DNA of 64,000 bases from Isoetes taiwanensis (Eukaryota; Streptophyta; Lycopodiopsida; Isoetales; Isoetaceae), in assembly GCA_021234155.1 (NCBI GenBank), contig JAJEKV010000106.1:613050-677049 (forward strand), given 5' to 3'. Shown here in pieces: positions 17,301 through 28,245 of this stretch; positions within the stretch are counted from its first letter, which is position 1; each line of letters starts with the position of its first letter. Below the pieces are notes generated by a model that saw nothing but the letters and a program-made list of their open reading frames with translations, was not told the origin of the DNA and searched no databases. The position numbers were made by a program, and so were the translations under genes.

Positions 17301-17593
17301 TGATGATAAGCTTTCGACAGGTACACAAACCAACATCTATTAGCATTGTACTTTCTGGGGCCCAAGTTGTATAATTGGACATTCCCTTTATTTTTCTTTA
17401 TGGGTAGTTCGCATGTGTGTGGCTACCCACTATACACCATTGTAGAAAATCTGCTGAGATGACTGAGAAGCTTATCTATTGGGAGGTTTTTGTCGTTTTC
17501 ATGCGAGCCCCATTCTAGAAGAATTGAATTGAATTGAATTGAATTAATCTAGCTCTTTAGGACCTTAAAGGCCATAGAGCCTAATTACAACTG

Positions 17594-17932
17594 TTAAAGT
17601 CTCATGAGTAGATCACGTTGTGATTCTACTGTTCGAATATAAATACCAATTTCATAAGAGTTCATATCAAACAATGAATGTAAATTATCTACATGAATGT
17701 TGAATTTTTCCCGAATATCAAGATATGCTGGACATTGCAGAAGGGTGTGCCTTTCGTCCTCGACCTGTTGTTGAGTACAAACAAGACACAACCTTTCTTC
17801 CCTGGGGGTGCCACTCCATCTCCCGGTCTCAATGCGTAGTTGATGCGAACTACATCTGAATCTTGCTATTGTCTTCTTTACATGCGGTGGAATCATGGAG
17901 TTAAGGTAGTCCTGTTCTGCATATATCAACAT
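17594..17932 (-). pseudogene. LINE RT C-terminal zinc-binding region
   Basis: The open frame of 112 codons contains IARFRCSSHQLRIETGRW, RLCLVCTQQQVEDERHTLLQ and CPAYLDIREKF. This is the R.S.H.L.IE.GR....R.C..C....EDE.H.L..CP.Y...R pattern that ends ORF2 in many non-L1 LINEs of plants and animals. The pattern C..C...H...C is a likely zinc site. The frame is intact here, but the reverse transcriptase upstream is missing, so this is a fragment. Confidence 0.75.
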
Positions 17933-18122
17933 GGGATAAATATTTGACCTATAAAAATTCAGCCTAGAACCTGGATCAGCCCATATCCTCTCAATCGCCA
18001 GACTCTGTACTAGTTCCCCTGCTCCTAAATCTGTTTACGCCAGTTCGCTCCATTAATACCCCCAACGTTTAGGCCAATCTTTCATGTCCTTATACCATCC
18101 GTGATGTGGAAGAGAGCATTGC

Positions 18123-18707
18123 TCACCTAGAAAGCCCGTGATCGGGATCGGGTTGTAACACTCTATTAACAAAGCATATGGATTGATAGAGTGTTTCTAC
18201 TTCCAAAGGTATCAAACCCAAGCTCCCAACATGATAGCATAAGGTGTTTGCTTCTTCAAACCTAACTCCTCTCTTAAGAAAAGCTTCAAGATGTTTTCTA
18301 CCTGCCTCCATTGTTTTGTAGAGAGTCCAGGTCCCCAAATTGGAGCACCATAGAGCACTACAGTTTGCACAAGCGTCTTAAACAAAATCTTTTTTAATCC
18401 CCAATCCTGTAGCCCTGCTTTATGACATCTAGATAATATACAATGTTCTCACTGCTGTTGTGGAGTGAATCATCATTTAGCCACAGTGAATGTCCTTTAA
18501 GAACTCCACGATTTAACATAACTCTTTCCAAGCATAAATGTCCCGAAATCGAATGATGATAAGTCGCGATTTTTCATCTTGTTTTTTTCCCACTCCATAA
18601 CATTTGCTGAAACTTGGATCAGGCAAGTGCATAGTTTTTGGGAAAATTTTCTTAACTATCTGGTTAGTGTCATCCCCCTCAGGCAATCCCAACGACTTGA
18701 CATTCAA
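18123..18707 (-). pseudogene. LINE coding scraps (RT tail helix; ORF1-like)
   Basis: Frame 18,123-18,338 has LETLYQS-type helices with GSLGLIPLEVE, comparable to the E.G..PL segment after the RT core. Frame 18,513-18,707 has SLGLPEGDDTNQIVKKIFP and SRLIIIRFRD, which resembles the L1/ORF1 RNA-binding protein pattern (GLPE....N....V..). The two are separated by stops and the central RT is absent. Confidence 0.4.
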
Positions 18708-18883
18708 ACGTTTATTAGTTCAAGCTCTCTTTTCCTGTCGGGCAGAATTAAAATAGGTCTCTAGTTGCTCAACAATCTGATTTATCTCGATATTAATTTT
18801 GCTTGGGTCTACAAGTTAGATATTGGGAATTTGGTGCAAAAGCGCGACAATGAGCCGGATTAAGCACATGAGCGACTATTCTT

Positions 18884-18913
18884 CACTACACAGAAGGGGT
18901 CAATTAGTGTCAC
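18884..18913 (+). repeat. CACTA left terminal inverted repeat
   Basis: CACTACACAGAAGGGGTCAA and the following bases match, over about 30 bases with a few differences, the reverse complement of 42,341-42,370 (CACTACAAGAGAAGGGTCAA...). The three bases before it (CTT) are not repeated after the right end at 42,370 (TTG), so the two ends probably belong to different insertions. Confidence 0.75.
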
Positions 18914-21900
18914 TTTTTGTGTCAATTTTTTGGCCTAGAGTGCAAATCAATTTTTCTTAAAAGCCCGACACATTATAGGTGGCCTTGTCTTTGGTGACAC
19001 AAATGTAACAATGACCCGCGTCACCTATATTATCGGCTTTGTAAATCACCTATGGTGGCGGGTCAGTATACATATAGCACCACATTGGTAGTGTCACCTA
19101 TGAAGTCAGGTATAACACCCACGTTTAATGCCACAACTAATGTTGTGAGTCAAAATTAAGCCTATCCAAGTCGGGTATAGCATCATCTACTATAACATAT
19201 ATAGCATACATGTGGCATCATATATAATTTACATAAGGTCTTATAATGTCGCGCTGGCAATGCTTTGGTAACACCGATATCATATAGCATCATATATAAT
19301 TTCATATATAAGGTCGCGTATGCTTTCGTAAACACATTTCATTAAATGTTAAGATTAATAAAATTTATGGTCGTATGGCACTCATAAACGGGTTTGTCTT
19401 CAATTGAGCCGTACATTGTGTCAATTTTAATGGATACCCATCTCTTTAGTGATTGTCAGTTCTCATGTTTTATTATTGTTGTTGTTACATACGGAATAAT
19501 TCCAGTTGATTCGAGATGTTTTTGAAATTTAAATGGTATGGCATGTACTATGCCGGGTTATTGTTGAAATTCCAAAAGCTTATCGACAAAATGAAATCGA
19601 TAGCTAATATAGAAGGTAAATTACGTGAAATGTACTGTATAGTTTATCAACATTCTCCACAAAAAAAAAAAAAAAACATAGCTTCCTGTGGCTGTATTGG
19701 TGTTAAAATGGATTAGTAAAAATGTTGAAACTCTACTTTGTTTGGTGGTCTTTATTCGTCCTTCAGTTAGGCCTTTTATGTCTGACTTATTTTTGACACC
19801 GTGACAATATCTAGACCCTAGACAGCCATCAATGAAAGCGGCTACTCATACATCGATGGCTAATTGATGGATTCGGTAGCATTCTCAAAATATAGTTGTT
19901 GACCGCGAACCGAAACGCCTGAGAGAAGGGTTCGACATATATGTTCATGGAAGAGCTATTGAGATGGCTTTTGACATCTGGTGGTAGCGTTTTAAAATCA
20001 TAAATGTCAAATATAACATTTCCATATAAGCGGAAAGAAGAAATAGCTGAGCTGTAGATAATGGAGTGTGAGTCGTGAATGTCGGTGACATAGTAGAGAA
20101 TGCGGTTATGGATTCGAAACCATTGTATGTCGCCGTAATGAAGTCCATCGTTTGACCCTCATGCAACAAAAAAACGTTCAAAAGCATAGACTCCATTGGC
20201 TCAAAGGGCTTGTCCGGTGATAGAATTTTGAAATCTGGAATCTTTGGCAGGACCTCTCTTGGCCTTTAAGCTTTAATTGGCAATCTAAATGTCTAGTATC
20301 TTTGCTCTACGTTTAAAATGTTTCTCAAAAGATGTAATTCGTTTGCCATCCGCATGCTTATAAATTCGGTAGAAGAAGATCTGTGTGATTTCAAATGATG
20401 AGAATGGTTTGTGGATACATCCATAAATATATCCTTCATAGAATTTAAGGCGTTTGCAGGGCCTCAAATGACTATCAAATGTAGATCAATGAAATTTAAA
20501 AAGCGACGTCGCCAATCCATTTACACGAGTAGAATGAACCTTGATGCGAGGATGTACAAAATCATCGCACTTGGGCTCCAATTAAGGCTGCGAAGGCGAG
20601 AAGAGGAAATCAAATTTTGCAGGTTCACGAATCGGCAACATGGTGTACGCCTGTCATTTCTGGAACCCTTGGTGGCGCGAGCAACTTTGAGCTGAAATGG
20701 ATGAAGCCCCGTGACATCACGATGATCTTGAGACTACATTCCATTTTCAGGTCCCTCTTTCGTTGCCTAAAAATCAACCTAAAATATGGTGATACTTGTC
20801 ACAATCATTATATTTTCTTATATGATTCACCTTTACACATTAAACCACTTATTGCCATCTTTAATAAGATGTTTTTCTTTTCATTTGACCCATTGATCAG
20901 GATATTTTAGTAGCATGGATCAAAGAGCTGTCTGATTTTATAAAATCTCCTTTTGAATTTCAATGGTGCAAGCAGGACCAATGGTGCAGAGACAAATTGG
21001 GAAAATGCAAAATCTTTGACCAAAAAAAAAAAGGAGGCTGACTCATTCAGGAACCATGATATGCGGGTACATTCCTCCCAGTGGTGGATGATGCAAGCGG
21101 TGAGGTTTAATCTGTGTACGCGGCACGTATTACATTTAAACTTGGACCTCAGTCCTAATCGAGGTAGATAGTAAATCGCCGGTGCAAATTGCAGTTCAGT
21201 TCGTAAGGCATAAGGTCAGCGAGAAAATATCGGTTACTGGTATCGGCTTAATATAGAAAACGGATAAAGGAGCGAGATCTGTCGCATTCACAGAGACCCG
21301 CATGCTGCTGCTTCAATTCAACGCCTTACTTTCTGTATGTTTTAAATTTATTTTGACCTCACAGGTGACGCATCAGGGAGAACATTGAATCACTGTAGAA
21401 AAAAGAAGGCGACCACTTTCCTTTATCTATGACCCCTTATCATTTACCAAAAAAAATTACATTCCTAAAACCTAAAAAGGAAACATGTTACTGAAAATGC
21501 AAAATCGCACTCCTTCCTACAAAACATGCTCTGGGACACGCCACTATGGCCGGAATCATAGTCAACCATCACGGAAGTATGCCGTATGAAGGGACCCATT
21601 AAACTTAATCATTCTGACTTCGTCTCCTTCTGTTCCTATAAGTTATGCATTGCATTTGAACGTCTCTTATCAATAATGCCGATTTAATTATGGGGAGAGA
21701 ATGGCAGCGGTGAAAACTCGCCGGCCAGAATAACGATGGTCCAAGCACAAGGCATCACATATAGCTCAATTACCCAGCCAGGATGCTGTCGCATCTATTG
21801 AAGAAGCCAATCAATGAAAGAACATCTAGTATCCTACTTCACTCGTAATATCCATATTGAAGCACATGAACTTTACATGTTCTTTTTTTTAGCGTAGTGC

Positions 21901-22650
21901 CCTTGATTTCCTATCATATCATTATCCATGTTGTGTATTTACTTTGTCCATATCTTAACAAGGTTCCCAAGGGTCTGAAACATATCATTATATAACTATT
22001 TGTATATATTGCTTTATCCTTCTCCAAATGTCAAGTAATTGCTTTTTTGTTTGATATGTACAACACCCTTCCCATGGTCCCAAAGGGGCGTGATAGAGAC
22101 TTGGAGGTTGGAGATAATATGCATCACCAGGTATATATGGATATTTTTTAAGGCCTTTGGAGTAACACAGGTTCGACTTCTCGAAAGTCTTCACTCCGAA
22201 TATTTCCCTCTAATATATATCCGCCTTTTCCTAGGCCCCGAAGGGGCCAAAATATGTTTGAGTTAACACAAACCATTACATCCAATGCATTATATTTGTT
22301 TTTTCGAATGATTATGTACAACAATATGTTTCTCTATATGAACCTTTGGCCAGTGTATGGTAATAGTAGCTATTAGTTTATTTATATAGTTGTCATGCTA
22401 AATATACAGTATTTATGACTTTTATGTGATTATGGATTGACTATAAAGCTTGACCAATAATGATGGACATTATATGACAATATTAGTGATATTAGTAGCG
22501 GCTATTGTAGCGTATATATAGTACAAGCGTTGACAAAATTTGCTTGACGAAGGGTGCTCATTATATTGCGATGCTATACTTTCCACTGCATTCACTAGTT
22601 GGAATTGACACTAATAGTGATGCTATATGTGTAACAAGCGGACATCTGGG
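18884..22650 (+). mobile_element. CACTA-like non-autonomous element, copy 1 (left end kept)
   Basis: Begins CACTACACAGAAGGGGTCAATTAGTGTCAC, a CACTA terminus. It is followed by sub-terminal words of the TCACCTAT/GTGTCACCTAT type in both orientations between 18,950 and 19,170, as usual for CACTA elements. The body aligns in the same order with 38,230-42,180, with many small insertions and deletions, up to the GACACTAATAGTGATGCTAT words near 22,610. No TNP2-type transposase was found in any frame, so this is a non-autonomous derivative or remnant. The right terminus is not present. A 16-17-base poly(A) at about 19,663 and a CTTTTTTTTAGCG tract at about 21,880 are internal. Confidence 0.65.
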
Positions 22651-25600
22651 CATACGGACATCGTATGCATCATGTACACAGTAGAGACTTAGAACGCATG
22701 GGGTATGGCGACTAACGAAACAATGGGACGAGCCGGGCTTTAATACCATTACCCACATGTAAGCGGTTAAATGCATCGGACCGGAAGTGCTGATCTTGTA
22801 TGCTAAGGCATCTCCGTGGCAAACCACTCCGTACCGGCGTACATATTGGCTCATTGTAAGTGAAAATCTTTGATAGCCAGATGTCACGGCAATGGTACGC
22901 TGTATACATCTCCTGCGGGGAAGGCGATGTCCATGTACGTGGCGTCCGGTTTCAAGCCAGCGCCTTATACGCCACGGGGAAGCCCTACAATTCGAGCAAT
23001 GCGAACACTTCCTATCTTGCATTTGCGGTGGACCCATCGATGCGGGGCGGCTGGCGTGATTTGGAATAACTCGGGCAGCCTGCTCGGGATCACGATGGAT
23101 GTCTTTGCTGATTGTGGAAGGCCTCAATGTTAAGCCTCACTACGCGGCTTTGCGCTGATGCCGGTGGCTGCCCATGCGGCCCAGCATTTGTTAGGTAAGT
23201 CTTGCCTCCACAAGCTGTGGCGGAGGCACATATACCTTCATCTTGCCATTAACCAAACCGGTAGCCCCTCCGACGCCGAGATCTCTCTTATCTTGACTAA
23301 CTCTTGGCTTCTTTCCGCGTTGTTGCGGTGGTGAAGATCGGATCAGGGTATATGGGCATTACCTTTCAAGCGGTAGTGCGGTGCAACAACAAGATTTTAC
23401 CTCCCCACAATCCAAGGTACCAAACTTAACTGGGGTCTCATGCTTTCGGTCCGCAGGCCACGATTGGACTCTTGATAACCAAAATCGCGTAATTGGAGCT
23501 TTGCAAATTACCGAGGTGGTAGCTTACAGCAAATCCTCGCCTTGCTCCTCGACAATCCCACGGCCGGTTGGTAAATTGCACGGATGTCTTACTCCTCCAC
23601 GAAATTACGCGCTGATTCCACTGAGCCACCTCGGCCCTGCGGTATGGGGAGTCTTGATCTGGTGGCTTGTGGTGCACTCGGTTCGTTGCACCTCCATTGA
23701 GATCTGCATCTCATCTTTATTAAGAGTGGGCCATATGGTTCTCTATATGCTGAGCATCTTCGACATCTCTTACTGTCTGCTTTGCTTCATCAAAGGAATT
23801 GGAGCACGCCATGCCAGCTTCCACATCCTTTTCCTTAGCATCTATCAGGCCGGTAATAGCGGCTTGTACAATCTGCTGCGGCAACCCCTTCATGTCGTAG
23901 ATTAGCAGCCATATCTTCCATCAGCACAATTGGACCTTATCAAAGCGGTGCCCCATCTCCATGACTAGGCTGCGTTGTTGCTATCTCCCCTCTTATGCGG
24001 TCATTAACCTTTTGGGCTCCCCTGCAATCATAATTCCGGGCGAACCACAAAGGAAATTCGGCTCCTTAAATTTAGGCTGCTTCTTGAAGCGCGGCCGCGG
24101 CGAATGGTCGTGATGCCTCAAGCTTGCCGACAGCACGGAGAGCGGCTGTTCTTTGTAGTTACTTTTGACTGTGATGCACCGCTGCGATGGGGGACGAGGT
24201 ATCCAAATTGTGGAGCTCTTTTCTTCATACATGCATCTTTGTCGAGTTTATGCGAGGAATCCGGGTTGTCGAATTGGATTCGTCGACTAAAGCGGAGAAA
24301 CACCATACAAATCCTTCTGCCGTGTGGCTTCGTTCGATAAAGCTTTCCGCGAGCCCAAGAACACTGAATCGACCTTGGGACAAGACATATTAAAGGGCGA
24401 CATTTCAAATTTAGAACAAAAATAGATAAGGAAATAATGTTTTTTACACTTTTGGAATTATGGCGGGGTTAGAGGTTTTACATCATTCGATGATGGCATT
24501 TTGCATGCTTGAGACCGAGGGGCGGATACACACTACTTGTAGTGTTGTTGCCTTTGGAGATGAATCTTATCTTCACAATGAGATCAAAGCTAGCTGGATC
24601 GATTTGAAAGCGTGAATCTTTTCGCGGTCGATTTGAAACTTTATCTTCTTAGGATTTGAAGCAAAACCTAAAGCTATAGGATTGAAGACAATCGAGAGGT
24701 AATGCAGTGATACGAGAGCCAAGCTACATCCTAGTAATAGCTTGGCAGCATACCAAATTCACGGCTATAGCGAGGCTAGATATTAAAGGGCTCGAGAAGA
24801 CGCAGTTCAAAGCTGGCCGGTGAAAAATACTGGATTGAAGTTCGGTTGGCCACGGCATGCTGATTGGCTATGGCGGGGCTTTATGTCGAGGCTCGGTTTT
24901 GCTCTAAGGGGCAAATGTCGCCAGAGGAAAAGTTGAGGAAGATAAACATAAGGATTCACGCAAGATTATGCTCATCTCACTTTACCATGCTAAATATTTG
25001 CACCAGGTTCGAATTATGAAAAGCAAGACCAAATAAGAAACACTTTATCACGAAATGTTTAAGAAGATGAATGAAAGAGCAAACGAGAATAACAACGGAT
25101 CATGAATTGTTTTAATATACGCCATGAATATCGTAGAAGCGAATGAAAAATGGATTTTCTTATGAATGACTCTTCGCCATGCTCATGCTAATATCTAGCA
25201 TTAAAAGATCAAACAAAGGTAAAAAGCAAAATTTGTTAGCAAACGAAAGTCTTGCATACCACAAGCTGATGAATCATGAGAATGAGAGGAAGGCGGATCC
25301 TTGAGGGGCCGAATCGATAATACACCACAAGAACTTTTGAGAGAAAGAGAACTTTACGGTTTTCCGCATATGAATAAGGAAGTCAAAATAAAACGTTAGA
25401 TTGTTGAAACTAAAAAGATCAGCAGCTCTAAAAGCCGCCTCTAGAAATACTGGTAGTATGGCCCAATGAATACAACATACTAAAATCATAGAAACCATGC
25501 CAAAGAAAATTGCAAAATCCTGAAAACCCTGTTATAATGCTAGATATTGGGTAAATGAATCTAGTGATGACATGCGCTACTGCCCGGTAACCACATTTTG

Positions 25601-25916
25601 TTCTTTATAATCTTGCCAGTTTAGCACCATGGAGGTTGTATGAAGCGCTAAGGAGGATGCCTACGAGGAGAGATCAGCAGGCGATCAATGAGCCTCTATT
25701 CCACATGCTATGGATAATGCATGGTTGTTGGCTCCTTATGAATTGAAGCTAGAGACCATGGCCAAGTTATTCGAGATGTTGATTCTGAGCTTGCCTTGGT
25801 TTATGGCGAGGGAAGGTATAATATTATAAATCTTTGATCTTAGGTTCCATTCTCTTTATGCTATATTACTCATAAGTATTATTTATTTTTGGGCTAGAAT
25901 CTGATATTATTCCTCA
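22651..25916. other. No gene recognised
   Basis: Mixed composition. The long open frames here (188 codons minus at 22,561-23,127, 174 codons plus at 23,381-23,905) have no recognisable motif and sit in a GC-rich, stop-poor patch, so they are probably fortuitous. The part 24,400-25,900 is AT-richer and shows nothing. Some of this may be the decayed 5' part of the LINE that becomes recognisable at 25,917. Confidence 0.4.
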
Positions 25917-26061
25917 ATGTGGGTATACAGTAGCATTTTAGCATCAACGATGTTTATGCTTGCCTCAGGACAACCTTGGCATTCGGTTACCCTCGAGAAC
26001 CCGGACCTAGCCGGTACTGTGGGTTACGTTACTAATACCGATGGCAACCCTCTTTTTAAAG

Positions 26062-26240
26062 CGCTGTTATTTCCCTCATCAGAGAGCACCTTCTATAGCG
26101 GCCACTCCGTCACGGATAGGATGGACCCTTATGTCGATCTAATATGATGACATCTGGCCTTCTAGCGAGTTGGTAGAATTACCGTCCTTCTTAGGGATTT
26201 CAATGCCACGGACAGGAGTAGAGCAGCCCATGAGACTTGA
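26062..26240 (+). pseudogene. LINE endonuclease fragment
   Basis: CYFPSSESTFYS corresponds to the V-Y-F-P-P strand of AP-type LINE endonucleases. DPYVDL follows, then after a frame change SSELVELPSF and RDFNATD, where G-D-F-N-A-R-T is usual; G is replaced by R. Catalytic D and N of that box are present. A TAA/TGA pair between the two halves breaks the frame. Confidence 0.6.
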
Positions 26241-27214
26241 CCCCTGATGTCCTGTGACTCGTCCTGAAGGCAACGTACGAGGATCGGATGTGGTAGTCAC
26301 TTTCGCTTTGTAGCGAGGCGGTTGCTCTGCTATGGGTATTTTACTTGATAATTTGCAATGGCATCCGCGGTGGCCAGCTTCTCCCACAAGTGCACATCGC
26401 GAGCGGACAATCGGGGGAGGTCACAGTGTGGTGGACTATGTACTAAATGGTGCGCAAGATATGCATCTCATCGGTCGTTCCGGGTGAGCCGCAGAGACGG
26501 TCCCGGGATGAGGAGATGAGCTCGAGATCACCTCCCACTTTATTCCCCAGACATGGCTTGGCAAACGCGGAATCTACTATGCCAGCCCCTCACAATCGGT
26601 TCGCATTTGGATTGTAGTGACGAGAGGACCTCTGTGCGAATCTCATGGGCCATGCCGACAGTCTGAGGACCCCCACACTAGAGTAGCGAACCAGAACCCG
26701 GTTATTCCATTAAGTGCGGCGTCACAGGTGTTTTGAGGCCCTCCCTCCCCACCAGCGTGGCATTTCGAGGGGACAACAACCTTTCAGCGTAGCGGTTGAT
26801 CGCGAGGTGTAAAGAAACATGAAAGCGCCCGGCTCAAATTCGATGCGGATTGGTGCAGCACGGGCCACCACCGCAGTCTGCGCCCATCACGAAGGAGATT
26901 AAAGAGCCCGGTACCTCGCGAACACCGAGGGGAGATGTTGACTGCTGGACCTCATCCTCGAACCTTTTGGTAGAGAGTGCTTGAAGGCAGCCGACTCTGG
27001 GGGCGGTACTGCGGTAGCTCTACCATGACCCACCGAGGGGCAACGTATGCCCATACCCCACAGGATGGCCCCATTGGTTCCGCTGGAGAGGATGTTGTCG
27101 CGGGGCGCAACGGGTGGCTAATGGGGCGGTGACCTCGACGGTATCACCGGTAGAGTTACTCAAATGGGCATAGTAGTCTGCGTCCTCACTACCATTATGA
27201 ACGTGCGGAAGGTT

Positions 27215-28245
27215 TCCCCAGACAATGGACCACAGCGAAGTTGTCACAAAGTAGGCGTACGCTGTCCGACCAATTCTTGGGCGATCATGATCGATTAAAT
27301 TATTTATGGTATTTGGCATTCGGCTGGCCAGTTGACGGTGAGGCGAGCTGGCCGGATGTCGCGACTCTCCTGGTAGGCTTTAGACCCAGCCACTCAACGA
27401 TTGACCATATCTTTACTGCGAAGACGCGATTGAAAAGCGGTAAAACCATCGGCGGAGACTTGTATTAACGCTTTGTGGACTTCGCGAAGGCTTCGATCGG
27501 TCGAGAGTACATGGAAGCAAACTGCGTCGGCGAAATTTTATCGGCTGCTTTTATGAGAATACCATGCCTCTGGTACGTATGAGAGTTGTTTTAGCGGGAT
27601 CGGTAAATAGACCAGCATTCACCCGGTAGTATCGAGGAATTAAAACGCCCCCTCTCACCACTTTTTGGCCTCTACATTGACGGTTAATTTTGGCTTCGCG
27701 AGCATGGGGGATAACATGACTTTTTGCACCCAGTCATCGCCCGGCTCATTTATGCGGTGATGTTGACCTTAAGCCCCAATTTATCACCGGTCTCATCGGA
27801 TACCCCTAGACGCTGAAACTCTGGTTATCGCAGCGTGAATCTGGCCAAGACCGAGGTGGTTCTCATATCTCTTCATGCCACCCGCGCTCCACGCACTCAC
27901 ATACTCGAGATAGCTTTGTGGAGAGTCCATACCTACAGAATTACTGAGGGTGGAGTTCCCCTCCTCGCTCGTTGGGGGCGATCATCAGCTTGCGAATTAT
28001 TATTGGTAGGCAGCTTTATGCCATGCGGAGACAACGGTCTGAAACATGATTTGGAGCCATGATCCACATCTATTTGGTTCGGTTTGTCATACGTATGTCT
28101 GGTCGAGGTTTGGGGAGCCCGATCGTCGTCTTTTGGCGACTGGAATGACTTGGAGCGAATTGCTTACGGGCGCAGGGTGAAACCAGTCCCCTATCCGGAT
28201 GCAACTGCAGAAGCTGGATTCTTGCCACTTGTGGGCAACCCTTGA
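27215..28245 (+). pseudogene. LINE reverse transcriptase fragment
   Basis: GFRPSHSTIDHIFTAKTRLK is the block before the first catalytic aspartate, and FVDFAKAS is RT motif A with its D (FVDF). PLSPLFGLYID is motif B. The expected YADD reads YAVM after small deletions, so the active site is destroyed. NLAKTEVV is the K-bearing motif D/E region. WGARSSSFGDWNDLERI and AEAGFLPL represent the thumb. At least five frame changes are required. Confidence 0.7.

Larger units (their letters stand above)
17521..18780 (-). mobile_element. Second LINE type, 3' fragment with (AATTC)n tail
   Basis: On the minus strand the segment ends in about five tandem AATTC units (plus-strand GAATT, 17,521-17,546) where a LINE tail is expected. 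Inside are an RT C-terminal zinc-binding region (17,594-17,932), a helical segment (18,123-18,338) and, further upstream, an ORF1-like scrap (18,513-18,707: SLGLPEGDD, RFRD). The order ORF1, ORF2 C-terminus, tail fits a heavily deleted LINE. The domain sequence and microsatellite tail differ from the L1-type element at 3,820-12,307. Confidence 0.65.
25917..28245 (+). mobile_element. Third LINE, degraded endonuclease-RT
   Basis: Protein-level landmarks appear in the right order on the plus strand although the frame changes many times. Endonuclease: CYFPSSESTFYS (26,062), DPYVDL and DIWPSSELVELP, RDFNAT (26,193, for G-D-F-N-A). Reverse transcriptase: PRQWTTAKLS (27,215), GFRPSHSTIDHIF (27,376), FVDFAKA (27,475), PLSPLFGLYID (27,649), a damaged Y-A-D-D box near 27,750, VNLAKTEVVLIS (27,833), VWGARSSSFGDWNDLERI (28,104) and EAGFLPL (28,222). 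The motif set resembles LINEs with GFRPGRSTIDHIF rather than plant L1. It may be the family that left the fragment at 17,521-18,780. Ends and target duplication were not found. Confidence 0.7.

Noticed and set aside
22561-23905. Open frames of 188 (minus) and 174 (plus) codons
   Set aside because: No family resemblance; located in a GC-rich patch where stops are rare in several frames at once.
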